Numbered from the stretch's first letter, positions 1-8,117 are shown. The stretch: DNA of 64,000 nt from Senegalimassilia sp003474385 (GCF_003474385.1 NZ_QUCY01000010.1:1-64000), one strand, 5' to 3'. Notes: generated by a model not told the origin, from the letters alone. A program made the numbers and translations.

Positions 1-104
1 GCGGTGTTCTTCACCAGCTCGAGCTGCTCCTGCGGGCTGTTGCCGAGAGCGTTGCCGCCGAGGGCGATGACTACGGAAGGACCGTCACCTTTTGCGTAGG
101 GCAT
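1..104 (-). CDS. arcC: Carbamate kinase, N-terminal fragment (cut by window edge)
   Basis: Only the first 34 codons are in the window. They read MPYAKGDGPSVVIALGGNAL and continue, and VIALGGNAL is the nucleotide-binding glycine-rich start of carbamate kinases (amino-acid kinase fold). The enzyme makes ATP from carbamoyl phosphate and ADP, the last step of the arginine deiminase pathway. A strong GGAGGC-like ribosome site sits a few bases before the ATG at 104. It lies downstream of arcB in the same direction, separated by about 138 bp that hold a branched terminator-like structure, so its expression may be set separately from arcAB. Family identity is clear from the motif and operon; the rest of the gene is not visible. 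Confidence 0.9.
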   Translation of the reverse strand, partial: MPYAKGDGPSVVIALGGNALGNSPQEQLELVKNT

Positions 105-125
105 GATTGCCTCCTTTTTAGGAAT

Positions 126-173
126 AAAAAAGCCAACCCATTGAAATGGGACGAAAAATCGTCATAGGTTGGC
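126..173 (-). terminator. Branched intrinsic terminator/attenuator between arcB and arcC
   Basis: The outer stem GCCAACC (132-138) pairs with GGTTGGC (167-173). Inside it are two small hairpins: GACGA/TCGTC around an A4 loop (150-163), and CCAT/ATGG (138-149), which competes for the last outer-stem base. On the minus strand the outer stem is followed by a run of six T. It could stop part of the arcAB transcript before arcC. Confidence 0.6.
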
Positions 174-242
174 AAGGGATTTCGATGCAATTCGTTGCGC
201 CGCCACGGGGGCGGCGCAACGGTGAGTTTGGAACCTAGAGAC

Positions 243-1238
243 TTAGCTCAGGGTTGCGTACATGACAGCCTTGATGGTGTGCATGCGGTTCTCGGCCTCG
301 TCGAAGACCTTGGACTGCTTGGACTCGAAGACGTCGTCAGCAACCTCCATCTCGGTGATGCCGAACTGCTCGGCCTTCTGGGCACCGATGGTGGTGTTGG
401 TGTCGTGGAAGCTGGGCAGGCAGTGCAGGAAGATAGCGTCCTTCTTAGCGTAGCCCATGACCTCCTTGGTCACGCGGTAGGGCTCGAGGTTCTTGATGCG
501 CTCGCCCCAGACCTCGTCGGGCTCGCCCATGGACACCCACACGTCAGCGTAGATGACGTCGGCGTCGGTGCAGCCTTCCTTCACGTCAGCGGTCAGCTTG
601 ACGGTGGCACCATGCTCGGCGGCGATGGCGCGGCACTCCTCGACCAGCTCGGCCTCGGGCCAGTTGGTCTCGGGGGCGCAAGCAACGAAGTTCATGCCGA
701 GCTTGGCGCAAACGACCATCATGGAACGGGCAACGTTGTTGGCGGCGTCAGCCATGAAGACGACGGTGCGGCCCTTCAGATCGTAGTTGAAGTTCTCCTG
801 CATGGTGAGAACGTCAGCCAGCATCTGGGTGGGATGCCACTCGGTGGTCAGGCCATTCCAAACCGGCACACCAGCGTTGGCAGCCAGGTCCTCGACGTCG
901 GTCTGAGCGAAGCCGCGGAACTCGATGCCGTCATAGAAGCGGCCGAGCACGCGAGCGGTGTCCTCGATGGACTCCTTCTTGCCCATCTGAGAGCTGTTGG
1001 GATCCAGGTAGGTCACGCCCATGCCCAGGTCCATAGCGCCAACCTCGAATGCGCAACGGGTACGCGTGGAGGTCTTCTGGAACAGCAGCACGATGTTCTT
1101 GCCCTCAAGGTAGCGATGCGGCACGCCGGCACGCTTCATGTCCTTGAAGTTCTTGGAAAGCTTCAGCAGGTACTCGATCTCCTCGGTGGAGAAGTCCAGG
1201 AGACGCAGGAAATGACGACCGCTCAGGCTTACAGGCAT
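243..1238 (-). CDS. arcB: Ornithine carbamoyltransferase (catabolic)
   Basis: 331 aa. It converts citrulline plus phosphate to ornithine and carbamoyl phosphate, the second ADI step, in the cytoplasm. The carbamoyl-phosphate loop FQKTSTRTRCAFEVGAMDLG (S-T-R-T-R) is near residue 55, and the ornithine-binding HCLPSFHDT motif is near residue 270; both are family signatures. The ATG at 1238 is preferred over an upstream in-frame start because AAAGGA lies 8 nt before it. It sits between arcA and arcC on the same strand. The catabolic role is inferred from the operon, because sequence alone does not separate ArcB from anabolic ArgF. Confidence 0.95.
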   Translation of the reverse strand: MPVSLSGRHFLRLLDFSTEEIEYLLKLSKNFKDMKRAGVPHRYLEGKNIVLLFQKTSTRTRCAFEVGAMDLGMGVTYLDPNSSQMGKKESIEDTARVLGRFYDGIEFRGFAQTDVEDLAANAGVPVWNGLTTEWHPTQMLADVLTMQENFNYDLKGRTVVFMADAANNVARSMMVVCAKLGMNFVACAPETNWPEAELVEECRAIAAEHGATVKLTADVKEGCTDADVIYADVWVSMGEPDEVWGERIKNLEPYRVTKEVMGYAKKDAIFLHCLPSFHDTNTTIGAQKAEQFGITEMEVADDVFESKQSKVFDEAENRMHTIKAVMYATLS

Positions 1239-1313
1239 GGTAATTCCTTTCGATAGCAAGTTAACAAGAACTTATGTGTGCAGGCCGCGCCAAGTTTCAG
1301 CCTGCTGTTTCTA

Positions 1314-1339
1314 CCGGAACGCATTTTCATGCGTTCCGG
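1314..1339 (-). repeat. Inverted repeat between arcA and arcB (CGGAACGC/GCGTTCCG arms)
   Basis: A perfect 10-bp stem CCGGAACGCA/TGCGTTCCGG with a 6-nt loop. No T-run follows on the minus strand, so it is not a classic terminator. It may be an mRNA processing or stabilising hairpin or a protein site. The same 8-bp arms recur in the arcA leader at 2688-2717. Confidence 0.7.
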
Positions 1340-1423
1340 GAAAAACCTAACAAGGGTTCCTGATTTCTCAGGATTCGTATCCAAGATGGATACTCAGATT
1401 ATGCGCTCTGCGCAGCGAGAAAT

Positions 1424-2641
1424 CTAGTCCTCACGCCAGATCGGCATGCTCATGCAGCGGGGGCCGCCACGGCCACGGGAGAGCTCTGCCGAGGGAATCT
1501 CGATAGCATCGATGTTGTTCTTGCGCAGCAGCGCATTCGTGACATCGTTGCGCTCGTAAACAACCACGCGACCAGGAGCGATGCACAGCGTGTTGGAGCC
1601 GTCGTTCCACTGCTCACGCTCTGCGGCGATACGATCGCCACCAGCGCAAGGAATAAGCGTGACGGGCATGCCCACGTACTTCTCGAGCACTTCCTCGAGC
1701 GTGCCGGAGGTCTCCTTGACCTTGATGCCTTCACCCTCGGGGGTGATCTCGAAGACGGTCAGCGGGCCCATGATGCCGGGATGGATGGTGAACTTGTCAA
1801 CATCGATTTGGGTGAACACGGTGTCGAGGTGCATCATGGCACGATTGTTCGGGATGTTGAACGCCAGGATGGTGTCGACCGGCGAGGTCTCGTCCTTGAA
1901 GATGTTGTGGGCGATCTCGTCGATGGCATCCGGCTCGGTGCGCTGGGAGATGCCGATGGCCAGCGTATGCTCATTGATGTTGAGGATATCGCCGCCCTCG
2001 ATGTGGAATGCGCTGTAACGGCTGTAGTACTGCGGCACATCCTTGAAATCGGGATGATGCGTGAAGATGTACTCAGCGAAGATGGTCTCGCGGTTACGCG
2101 TGACAGCATACATACGGTTGATGGAAACGCCGTTGCCAATCATCGCGAACGGATCGCGGGTGAAATACAGGTTCGGCATCGGGGCGATGACCATCTTGGA
2201 AGATTCGGAGACCAGGTCAACCAAGGAGTTGGACTTGTCCGTGTGCAGCTCGGTGAGATTAACGCCCTCCATGCACTTCAGAACCAAGTCGATGTTGGTC
2301 TTGTAGTTATCGTTCAGGTAATCGAAGAGAATCTTCTGATAACGCTCAGTGCGGATACCGGCCTCTTCGATGAACTGCTTCAGGAACTGCTCACGCAGAG
2401 CCGGATTGGCATCGAGCACCTCGGCCATGAGGTTCTCCAAATACACGACCTCCACGCCGTTGTCGCGAAGAGCCTGAGCAAAAGCATCATGCTCGGCCTG
2501 GGCAACCTTCAGAAACGGGATGTCGTCGAACAGCAGCTCTTCGAGCGTGTTCGGCGTGAGGTTCAGCAGCTCTTTACCAGGGCGATGCAACAGAACCTTC
2601 TTCAAGGGCTTGATTTCGCTCTTGACGTTTACGCCTGCCAT
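1424..2641 (-). CDS. arcA: Arginine deiminase
   Basis: 405 aa, the usual length. It hydrolyses arginine to citrulline and ammonia, the first ADI step. Visible signatures are PNLYFTRDPFAMIG (near residue 155), FHIEGGDILN (near 215, substrate-binding Glu/Asp) and the C-terminal GRGGPRCMSMPIWRED, whose Cys is the catalytic nucleophile. A strong AAGGAGG ribosome site precedes the ATG at 2641. It is the first gene of arcA-arcB-arcC. The about 690-bp AT-rich leader region upstream presumably carries the control sites. The pathway gives ATP and ammonia from arginine, typical of asaccharolytic gut Eggerthellaceae. Confidence 0.98.
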   Translation of the reverse strand: MAGVNVKSEIKPLKKVLLHRPGKELLNLTPNTLEELLFDDIPFLKVAQAEHDAFAQALRDNGVEVVYLENLMAEVLDANPALREQFLKQFIEEAGIRTERYQKILFDYLNDNYKTNIDLVLKCMEGVNLTELHTDKSNSLVDLVSESSKMVIAPMPNLYFTRDPFAMIGNGVSINRMYAVTRNRETIFAEYIFTHHPDFKDVPQYYSRYSAFHIEGGDILNINEHTLAIGISQRTEPDAIDEIAHNIFKDETSPVDTILAFNIPNNRAMMHLDTVFTQIDVDKFTIHPGIMGPLTVFEITPEGEGIKVKETSGTLEEVLEKYVGMPVTLIPCAGGDRIAAEREQWNDGSNTLCIAPGRVVVYERNDVTNALLRKNNIDAIEIPSAELSRGRGGPRCMSMPIWRED

Positions 2642-3332
2642 GAAAACCCTCCTTATGCCTTTTATGCATTTTCGGACTTCTTAGAAGCGGAACGCCCGTT
2701 GCGCACCGCGCGTTCCGACTGCAAAACAAACTTCTCACGCTTCACAATGAAAAGCAACTACCAAAATTTCTGAAAACGAGATTTTCGGGATGACCTGCGA
2801 AGACGATAAATTTCCGGCTTTGTTTCAATCGCGTTTCTACACATTTCCTTCACTTTCACTTTGGTTCACAATAGTTTACTTGTGCAGTTGCATAATTTTC
2901 CAACACCATGCCTGAAGCCGAGCGGACCCATAGATGATTTCACTCGAAACCCTAGTTATGCATAAATATGAGAAATAATGCATCATGCGATTTCGATGCA
3001 CGGACGCTTATGGTCTTTCAGACCATTGATAGAGAGACTCTATACCACTATGGCTGGTAGCATTTTTGGATGAGACGTAGCCGAAAACGCTATAGGTAGT
3101 TGAGAGACAACTGAACGACCGATGTTCTCCCGCGATCTATTTCCCGTCGCAAATCGCACGACGCGCTCTGCAAGAATTCGACGACGACATGATGAGAGCC
3201 GCCTATTACCTTGATTCGACGGCTGGTCGCATTTTCATTCAGACATTTTGATGGTAAGCAATTTGTTTTAGTCGTGACGTCTCGCAATCCTACGTGTCTT
3301 TGCGGGTTTGCGGTATAATAACGGCGTTTTGT
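2642..3332. promoter_or_regulatory. AT-rich gene-free region upstream of arcA
   Basis: No credible gene is seen over 690 bp. It is much richer in A+T than its neighbours. It holds an inverted repeat CGGAACGC (2688-2695)/GCGTTCCG (2710-2717) in the arcA leader, ArgR-box-like AT-rich words (ATGCATAAATATG at 2958-2970, and an ATAATGCATCATG word just after), and four short inverted repeats in a row between 3010 and 3112. I cannot place a convincing arcA promoter. Confidence 0.45.
3314..3319 (+). promoter_or_regulatory. -10 box of tRNA-Arg promoter
   Basis: A perfect TATAAT lies 13 bp before the tRNA 5' end. The -35 region is weak. Confidence 0.6.
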
Positions 3333-3408
3333 GCGCCCATGGCTCAACGGATAGAGCATCGGACTTCTAATCCGACGGTTGCAGGTTCGAGTCCTGCTGG
3401 GCGCGCCA
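3333..3408 (+). tRNA. tRNA-Arg (anticodon UCU)
   Basis: 76 nt with encoded CCA. The acceptor stem GCGCCCA/TGGGCGC pairs fully. The anticodon loop CTTCTAA gives UCU, which reads AGA/AGG. The T arm has GGTTCGAGTCC. A terminator follows closely. Confidence 0.97.
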
Positions 3409-3418
3409 GGATTTTCTG

Positions 3419-3451
3419 GCCGGAGCGCGATTTGCTGTCTCCGGCTTTTTT
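3419..3451 (+). terminator. Intrinsic terminator after tRNA-Arg
   Basis: Stem GCCGGAG/CTCCGGC with a 13-nt loop, followed directly by six T. Confidence 0.85.
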
Positions 3452-3980
3452 GTTGTCGAAAGCTGAGTGCATCTTGGCTCGCTCACGTGCTGCTTCGACG
3501 ATGATCAACTTCCCCATGCCCTACAACGCAGACGCTCCATTGCGTGATTTCCCAGAGGAAGCGCTGTTTCGCGTCGAATTTCCTTCGCACAGCTTGCTCT
3601 TGCAAGACCCCCGCCGTTACTGCGATATTATCAACGATATAGCGCAGCGATCAGCTAAGTTCGGCTAGATCGCTTGTCTTTTCGCAACTATCGATTCGGG
3701 TTTTCGAACTATGTGCGTACCTTAAGGCCGGTTCAGCCCTTTATTCCTACGATAGCATCATCGATGAATAGCTGCGATCACGCGCACACAGCAAGATCGC
3801 TGATATATACGTGATCGCGTTTGGAGGATCGCTCGCTCACTTAAAGGCTGTTGCGCGGTCGAGCAGGCAGGACCCGGCATGCAACTCCCGAAACAGCAAG
3901 GTCTGAAGTCTCTTTCCGATTTGGCCCTCGATTTGGTCCGCATGTGGTCCGCAACTTGGCGCACATTTTGGCGAACAAAC
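3452..3980. other. Gene-poor gap between tRNA-Arg and tRNA-Pro/Gly
   Basis: About 530 bp with no supported gene. A 55-codon open frame at 3501-3668 (MINFPMPYNADAPL and onward) has no clear ribosome site or known relatives and may be chance or a remnant. The stretch 3647-3832 carries six GATCGC/GCGATC words and a 9-bp inverted repeat GCGATCACG (3774-3782)/CGTGATCGC (3810-3818). Confidence 0.4.
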
Positions 3981-4012
3981 AAAAAAGGCCAGAGCCGATA
4001 AGGCTCTGGCCT
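3981..4012 (-). terminator. Terminator of the tRNA-Pro/tRNA-Gly unit
   Basis: 11-bp stem AGGCCAGAGCC/GGCTCTGGCCT with a 5-nt loop. On the minus strand it is followed by a T-run. Confidence 0.9.
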
Positions 4013-4022
4013 GGGACTTTAG

Positions 4023-4096
4023 TGGAGCGGGTGACGGGAATCGAACCCGCGTTAGAAGCTTGGAAGGCTTCAGTTCTACCATTGAACCACACCCGC
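4023..4096 (-). tRNA. tRNA-Gly (anticodon UCC)
   Basis: 74 nt with encoded CCA. The acceptor stem GCGGGTG pairs with CACCCGC. The anticodon loop CTTCCAA gives UCC. It lies just downstream of tRNA-Pro, so the two are probably one transcript. Confidence 0.97.
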
Positions 4097-4099
4097 GAC

Positions 4100-4176
4100 T
4101 GGTCGGGACGACAGGATTCGAACCTGCGACATCCTGCTCCCAAAGCAGGCGCGCTACCAGGCTGCGCCACGTCCCG
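4100..4176 (-). tRNA. tRNA-Pro (anticodon UGG)
   Basis: 77 nt with encoded CCA. The acceptor stem CGGGACG pairs with CGTCCCG. The anticodon loop TTTGGGA gives UGG. Confidence 0.97.
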
Positions 4177-4210
4177 ACATCCAAACAGCCTAGATAGTAT
4201 ATCAGACTTT

Positions 4211-4813
4211 CTAAACGTTTTCGGACAATTTCGCGCGAAGTTCACGAAGGGCATTGCCTCGATGGGAAATCGAGTTCTTCTCTTCGGGAAGCGCCTGGCC
4301 GAGCGAGCGTTTGAATTCAAATACCTCGGGCAGGAACAGCGGGTCGTATCCGAATCCGTTATCCCCCTGCGGCTCATGGGCTATACGGCCCTCGACCGTT
4401 CCACGGGCATCGTGCTCCCTACCCTGCTCATCAAGGTAGACCAGGTGACATACGAATCGAGCGCTGCGTTGCGCATCCCCCACATCTGACAGAGCATCGA
4501 GCAGCTTCGCGTTGTTGGCAGCGTCATCGCACGGTTCACCGGCATATCGTGCGGAATACACGCCAGGAGCACCATCGAGTGCATCGACTTCCAGGCCGGA
4601 ATCATCTGCTAGCACCGCCATACCGCCGCTAGCCTGCTGAGCCGCATGAGCTTTGATGCGGGCATTGCCCAGGAACGTCTCGGCATCCTCGACGGGGTCG
4701 GAGTGAACACCAGCCTGCTTGAGAGTTTTGAACTCCCAACCGGGGAAATCAAGCGCTTCGGCAATCTCAACAGCCTTGTGAGCGTTATTGCTGGCGATGA
4801 GAACGGTTTTCAT
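4211..4813 (-). CDS. rdgB: XTP/dITP diphosphatase (RdgB/HAM1 family)
   Basis: 200 aa, normal for the family. It hydrolyses deaminated purine nucleoside triphosphates (ITP, dITP, XTP) to monophosphates, cleaning the nucleotide pool. The N-terminal IASNNAHKAVEI matches the SxNxxK substrate loop. The catalytic ADDSGLEVDALDGAPGVYSARY is near residue 70, and the C-terminal NGFGYDPLF and SHRGNAL blocks are present. The start at 4813 follows AAAGGAACC; the few upstream in-frame codons have no better site. It lies 29 bp downstream of murI on the same strand, so they are likely co-transcribed. Confidence 0.96.
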   Translation of the reverse strand: MKTVLIASNNAHKAVEIAEALDFPGWEFKTLKQAGVHSDPVEDAETFLGNARIKAHAAQQASGGMAVLADDSGLEVDALDGAPGVYSARYAGEPCDDAANNAKLLDALSDVGDAQRSARFVCHLVYLDEQGREHDARGTVEGRIAHEPQGDNGFGYDPLFLPEVFEFKRSLGQALPEEKNSISHRGNALRELRAKLSENV

Positions 4814-4842
4814 AAGGTTCCTTTCGGGGCGAAACATTGTTC

Positions 4843-5712
4843 TTAGAATTCGATATGCGACACGCTAGTGATGGGCATGCAGAATGCACGGCTGCCGAAG
4901 CTTTGGAACTCCGCGACATCATCGCCAGTGGTATTGAACTCGTACTCGGCTTTGTGACCCGCCCGAGCACGTTGGTGGTGACGATCCAGAATCTCGGTGA
5001 CATCTCGGGCTGCTTCCTTCGCCGACGAGATGAGCGTGACCTCATGACCCACTACGCCGCCGATCAACGCCTTGAGCAGCGGAAAATGCGTGCAACCAAG
5101 GACGAGCGTATCGATTTGGCAGCGCCGCAACGGCTCCAGATACTCTTTTGCGATAGCCTGGAACGGCGGTCGGATATAGACCTTTGATGCAAGCGAGGTG
5201 TAATTCTCGATAGGGCCCTCCGCCATGCGGATGCCCTGCTCGGCTATCTCGACGAATCGCGGCGTAGCCGTGGAAAACACGGTGATGCCCGCATCTAGGT
5301 GGCGGATCGCCTTCGTATAGGCATCCGACTCCACCGTGGCCTTCGTGGCGATGACCCCGACTCGCTTATTGCGCGTTGCGTGCGCAGCAGCGCGTGCACC
5401 AGGTTCCACAACCCCGATGACGGGAACGGGGAACGTTTGCTGGGCATGCGACAAACCCGCCGCAGTAGCGGTGTTGCACGCGATGACGATGAGCTTGACC
5501 CCACGCTGCACCAGCCATGAGCCGATCTGCTGGACGAACCCATCCACCTCGGAAAGACTGCGCGGACCATAGGGGCAACGCGCGGAATCGCCTACGTAGA
5601 TAATAGACTCCTCCGGCAGCGCCTTCGCGATCTCGCGCGCGACGGTAAGCCCGCCGAACCCTGAATCGAACACGCCGATGGGGGCGTTGTCGAATGTTTG
5701 CATGATATCCAT
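4843..5712 (-). CDS. murI: Glutamate racemase
   Basis: 289 aa. It makes D-glutamate for peptidoglycan by a two-base mechanism. PIGVFDSGFGGLTV contains the substrate-binding DSG. VIACNTATAAGL (near residue 75) holds the first catalytic Cys and VLGCTHFPLLK (near 188) the second. Two starts are possible, ATG 5712 or ATG 5703. A TATACT box at 5720-5725 lies only 7 bp before ATG 5712 and no ribosome site is visible, so the mRNA may be leaderless. It is followed by rdgB. The ybaK-type gene diverges from it. Confidence 0.95.
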   Translation of the reverse strand: MDIMQTFDNAPIGVFDSGFGGLTVAREIAKALPEESIIYVGDSARCPYGPRSLSEVDGFVQQIGSWLVQRGVKLIVIACNTATAAGLSHAQQTFPVPVIGVVEPGARAAAHATRNKRVGVIATKATVESDAYTKAIRHLDAGITVFSTATPRFVEIAEQGIRMAEGPIENYTSLASKVYIRPPFQAIAKEYLEPLRRCQIDTLVLGCTHFPLLKALIGGVVGHEVTLISSAKEAARDVTEILDRHHQRARAGHKAEYEFNTTGDDVAEFQSFGSRAFCMPITSVSHIEF

Positions 5713-5825
5713 AGCGCTCAGTATAGCGCATGCTTGCGGGCGCTTTCTGAAATGCGCGGCGGGTGCCATAGTATCTGCTAACCTGCAGACAAGCAAAATA
5801 GTTCCAGAAAAGGGAGCAGCTGATC

Positions 5826-6311
5826 ATGTCGAAGGAAAAGGACCGCAAAACCAATGCCATACGCGAAATGGAGGCGGCGCACGCCGATTTCGACACGCGC
5901 TTCTTCGAAAGCCCCGAAGCGTTATCCGGGGTCGAAGTGGCGGCGCTATTGGAGCAAGATCCGGATTGCGTATTTAAAACGTTGGTCACTCAGGGAAAAT
6001 CAGGTCAACATTTCGTGTTCATGATCCCCGTTGCCTGCGAGCTGGATTTGAAAAAGGCAGCTCGTGCTGCCGGAGAGAAGTCCATCGCGATGGTGAAATC
6101 TCGCGATCTTTTGGGGCTCACCGGATATATCCACGGCGGCTGCAGCCCTGTAGGAATGAAGAAACTCTTCCCCACCTTCATCGACGAGACCGCTGAGTTG
6201 TACGACCGGATCATGTTCTCGGGCGGCCGCATTGGATGCCAGATTCAAACGCCGCTAAGCGAATTGCAACGCGTGGTGCCCGTGAAATGCGTTGACCTTA
6301 CCGTGGTATAG
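5826..6311 (+). CDS. ybaK: Aminoacyl-tRNA deacylase, YbaK/EbsC family (Cys-tRNA(Pro) deacylase)
   Basis: 161 aa, the usual YbaK size. The family hydrolyses mischarged tRNAs, most often Cys-tRNA(Pro) made by ProRS. The family pattern is visible: VFKTLVTQG (with the key Lys), FVFMIPVACELDLKKAA, the GYIHGGCSPVGMKK block and a final FSGGRIGCQIQTPLSEL. A GGGAG ribosome site lies before the ATG. It stands alone between murI (divergent) and the transpeptidase gene (convergent). The exact tRNA substrate is not shown by sequence. Confidence 0.9.
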   Translation: MSKEKDRKTNAIREMEAAHADFDTRFFESPEALSGVEVAALLEQDPDCVFKTLVTQGKSGQHFVFMIPVACELDLKKAARAAGEKSIAMVKSRDLLGLTGYIHGGCSPVGMKKLFPTFIDETAELYDRIMFSGGRIGCQIQTPLSELQRVVPVKCVDLTVV

Positions 6312-6426
6312 GCAAAAGCTCGTGCACATTACTAAACGCGGCATGACCGGCCTGCTGTTGCTGAAAATCGAATAGGCGTCCTCGGCTCGCACGAAAGAAC
6401 CTAAGAGCAGGCCAAAGCCGAACAGA

Positions 6427-6459
6427 AGACGCCCTGCAAGCAATGCTTGCAGGGCGTCT
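6427..6459. terminator. Shared hairpin between convergent ybaK and L,D-transpeptidase genes
   Basis: A perfect 15-bp stem (AGACGCCCTGCAAGC/GCTTGCAGGGCGTCT) with a 3-nt loop, lying between two converging genes. The T-run is poor on both strands. Confidence 0.6.
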
Positions 6460-6482
6460 GAACATTCACCGCCGAACAGCTA

Positions 6483-8117
6483 TCACCAGTGGCTGACCAC
6501 GCAATCGCCGGAGTGGATAAGCGAGTACAGTTCCTTAGCCTTAGCCGGGGGCAGGTTGACGCAACCATGGCTGCCGTAACCGTCTTTGTACATGGTTCCA
6601 CCGAAATCGGGTTGCCAATCGGCATCGTGCAAGCCGATTGCGTTGCCATCGAAGGGCATCCAGTACTGAACGGTTGATTCGTAGATCTTCTGGCCGTTCT
6701 CATAACCGGTGAGCTTGCCGGGGCTTTGCATCGCATTCATCCAGAACACGCCGACGCTGGTGTCATGCGTGCCATCGGGGATGCCGGAGATGCAGTCGGA
6801 CTCCCAGGCCAGCGCACCGGAGTCATCGTAGAAGTAAACGTGCTGCTCCGCCAGGTCGATATCGATATAACGGTTGCCCCAATCACGACCACCAACGCCG
6901 TTATATGCATCGCCGCTAGTGGCGTTAGGGATCTCGACGGTTTCAACAAGGCCTTCCTTGACGCCGTTGATCACCAAATCCATAAGCGCATCGTAGTCGA
7001 TAGACCAGCCGTACACGCCGCCGGAAACCGTGATGGTCTTGCCATCGGCGCGCGTATAGGTGCGCGTGGTGCCGACGGTATCGCAATCGCCGGCAAGCTT
7101 GTCGACCCACGCTCGCATGGCTTCCTCATCAAGCACGGCCTGCACGTTTTCGTCAACGGTGACCCATTGCGAGATAAGATCGGCATTGACTTCCGCAGCA
7201 GTTGACTTGCCCATGGTCAGCACGATATCGGCCCCGATCATGGTATTGGCCTGCTCGACGGCGGTTTTCAGACGGGGGTCGGTGGAAAACACCGTAGGCT
7301 GCAACAGCTGCTCGGATGAAAGCACGACTTTGGGATCGAGCTCGGCGAGCGCAGCATCGGCGACAGCCATGACCTTAGACGCATCAAGGGCGGTGCCGGC
7401 AACTTCCTTGCAAACGGTGAAGGAACCGGATTTGGAATCATAGGCAACCGTAGCATTGAGAGGCTGCGTAGCGGATTCGTTGAAAGCGGCAACGGCTGCG
7501 GACACGGTTTGCTCAAGGCCGGAATCGTTGTACGAGCTGATCATAGCGCCGGTTGCATCATGGCTGCGCGTAAGCTCGACGGGCCACAGCCATTCGTTGT
7601 ACGCAGAGTACGCTTCCTTAACCACTTCGGAGGCGTTGAAATCGACGCCGGCGTCTTTGGCCGAGACCGTAAGGTTGAAGCCGTTACCGGTAATGGTGAG
7701 CTTGTAAGAGTTCACCTCGTTGGCAAGCGCCTTTTCGGCATCCGCCGTCGACATAAGCGATGCATCAAGATTGCCGATCTTGGTGTTGGGCATGAAGTGA
7801 CTGCCGAAATACAGCGCCACGCCGCAATATGCGATCGCAAGGACAGCCACCAAACAAGCCGCGACGATCCCCAGTACCTTCCCGACGCGCTTCTTAGGGC
7901 GGGAAACGCCCGTAGAGGGGATTTGCATGCCGGACGGCGCGTACCCTTGATGGCCGGTTTGCGCAAACTGCGGGTAGGCCTGCCTGTTTTGCTGGCCATG
8001 CACCTGCTGCGGGATGAAGCCACCCGGCTGGTTGTCGTCGGCGAAGTTGATGGAAGGGATATCGCTTGGAGCGACGTGACGCCCGCGCGAAACTTTATCG
8101 TTTTGATCGTTGCTCAT
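6483..8117 (-). CDS. Membrane-anchored L,D-transpeptidase (YkuD) with peptidoglycan-binding repeats
   Basis: 544 aa. Residues 1-75 are a Gln/Pro-rich cytoplasmic tail with a basic PKKRVGK stretch, and residues 81-105 form one membrane helix. The long extracytoplasmic middle, with two similar blocks ending near residue 350, fits the PG_binding_4 type. The C-terminal YkuD domain starts near RYIDIDLAEQHVYFYDDSG and ends with HDADW...GSHGCVNLPP; Cys near 519 is the catalytic nucleophile. Such enzymes form 3-3 cross-links in peptidoglycan or attach proteins to it, outside the membrane. A TGC-TACAAT extended -10 (8151-8159) lies just upstream. The gene is monocistronic and convergent with ybaK. Confidence 0.92.
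   Translation of the reverse strand: MSNDQNDKVSRGRHVAPSDIPSINFADDNQPGGFIPQQVHGQQNRQAYPQFAQTGHQGYAPSGMQIPSTGVSRPKKRVGKVLGIVAACLVAVLAIAYCGVALYFGSHFMPNTKIGNLDASLMSTADAEKALANEVNSYKLTITGNGFNLTVSAKDAGVDFNASEVVKEAYSAYNEWLWPVELTRSHDATGAMISSYNDSGLEQTVSAAVAAFNESATQPLNATVAYDSKSGSFTVCKEVAGTALDASKVMAVADAALAELDPKVVLSSEQLLQPTVFSTDPRLKTAVEQANTMIGADIVLTMGKSTAAEVNADLISQWVTVDENVQAVLDEEAMRAWVDKLAGDCDTVGTTRTYTRADGKTITVSGGVYGWSIDYDALMDLVINGVKEGLVETVEIPNATSGDAYNGVGGRDWGNRYIDIDLAEQHVYFYDDSGALAWESDCISGIPDGTHDTSVGVFWMNAMQSPGKLTGYENGQKIYESTVQYWMPFDGNAIGLHDADWQPDFGGTMYKDGYGSHGCVNLPPAKAKELYSLIHSGDCVVSHW

Noticed and set aside
195..1256. Long plus-strand frame over arcB
   Set aside because: It is antisense to a clear OTCase with all family motifs; low-complexity composition from the high-GC complement strand.
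3090..3359. Minus-strand 89-codon frame covering the tRNA-Arg promoter
   Set aside because: It begins inside the tRNA-Arg gene and shows no ribosome site or conserved motif.
3758..4489. Several frames across tRNA-Gly/tRNA-Pro
   Set aside because: They run through tRNA genes and a terminator; I considered an integrase remnant at the tRNA 3' side but see no integrase motif.
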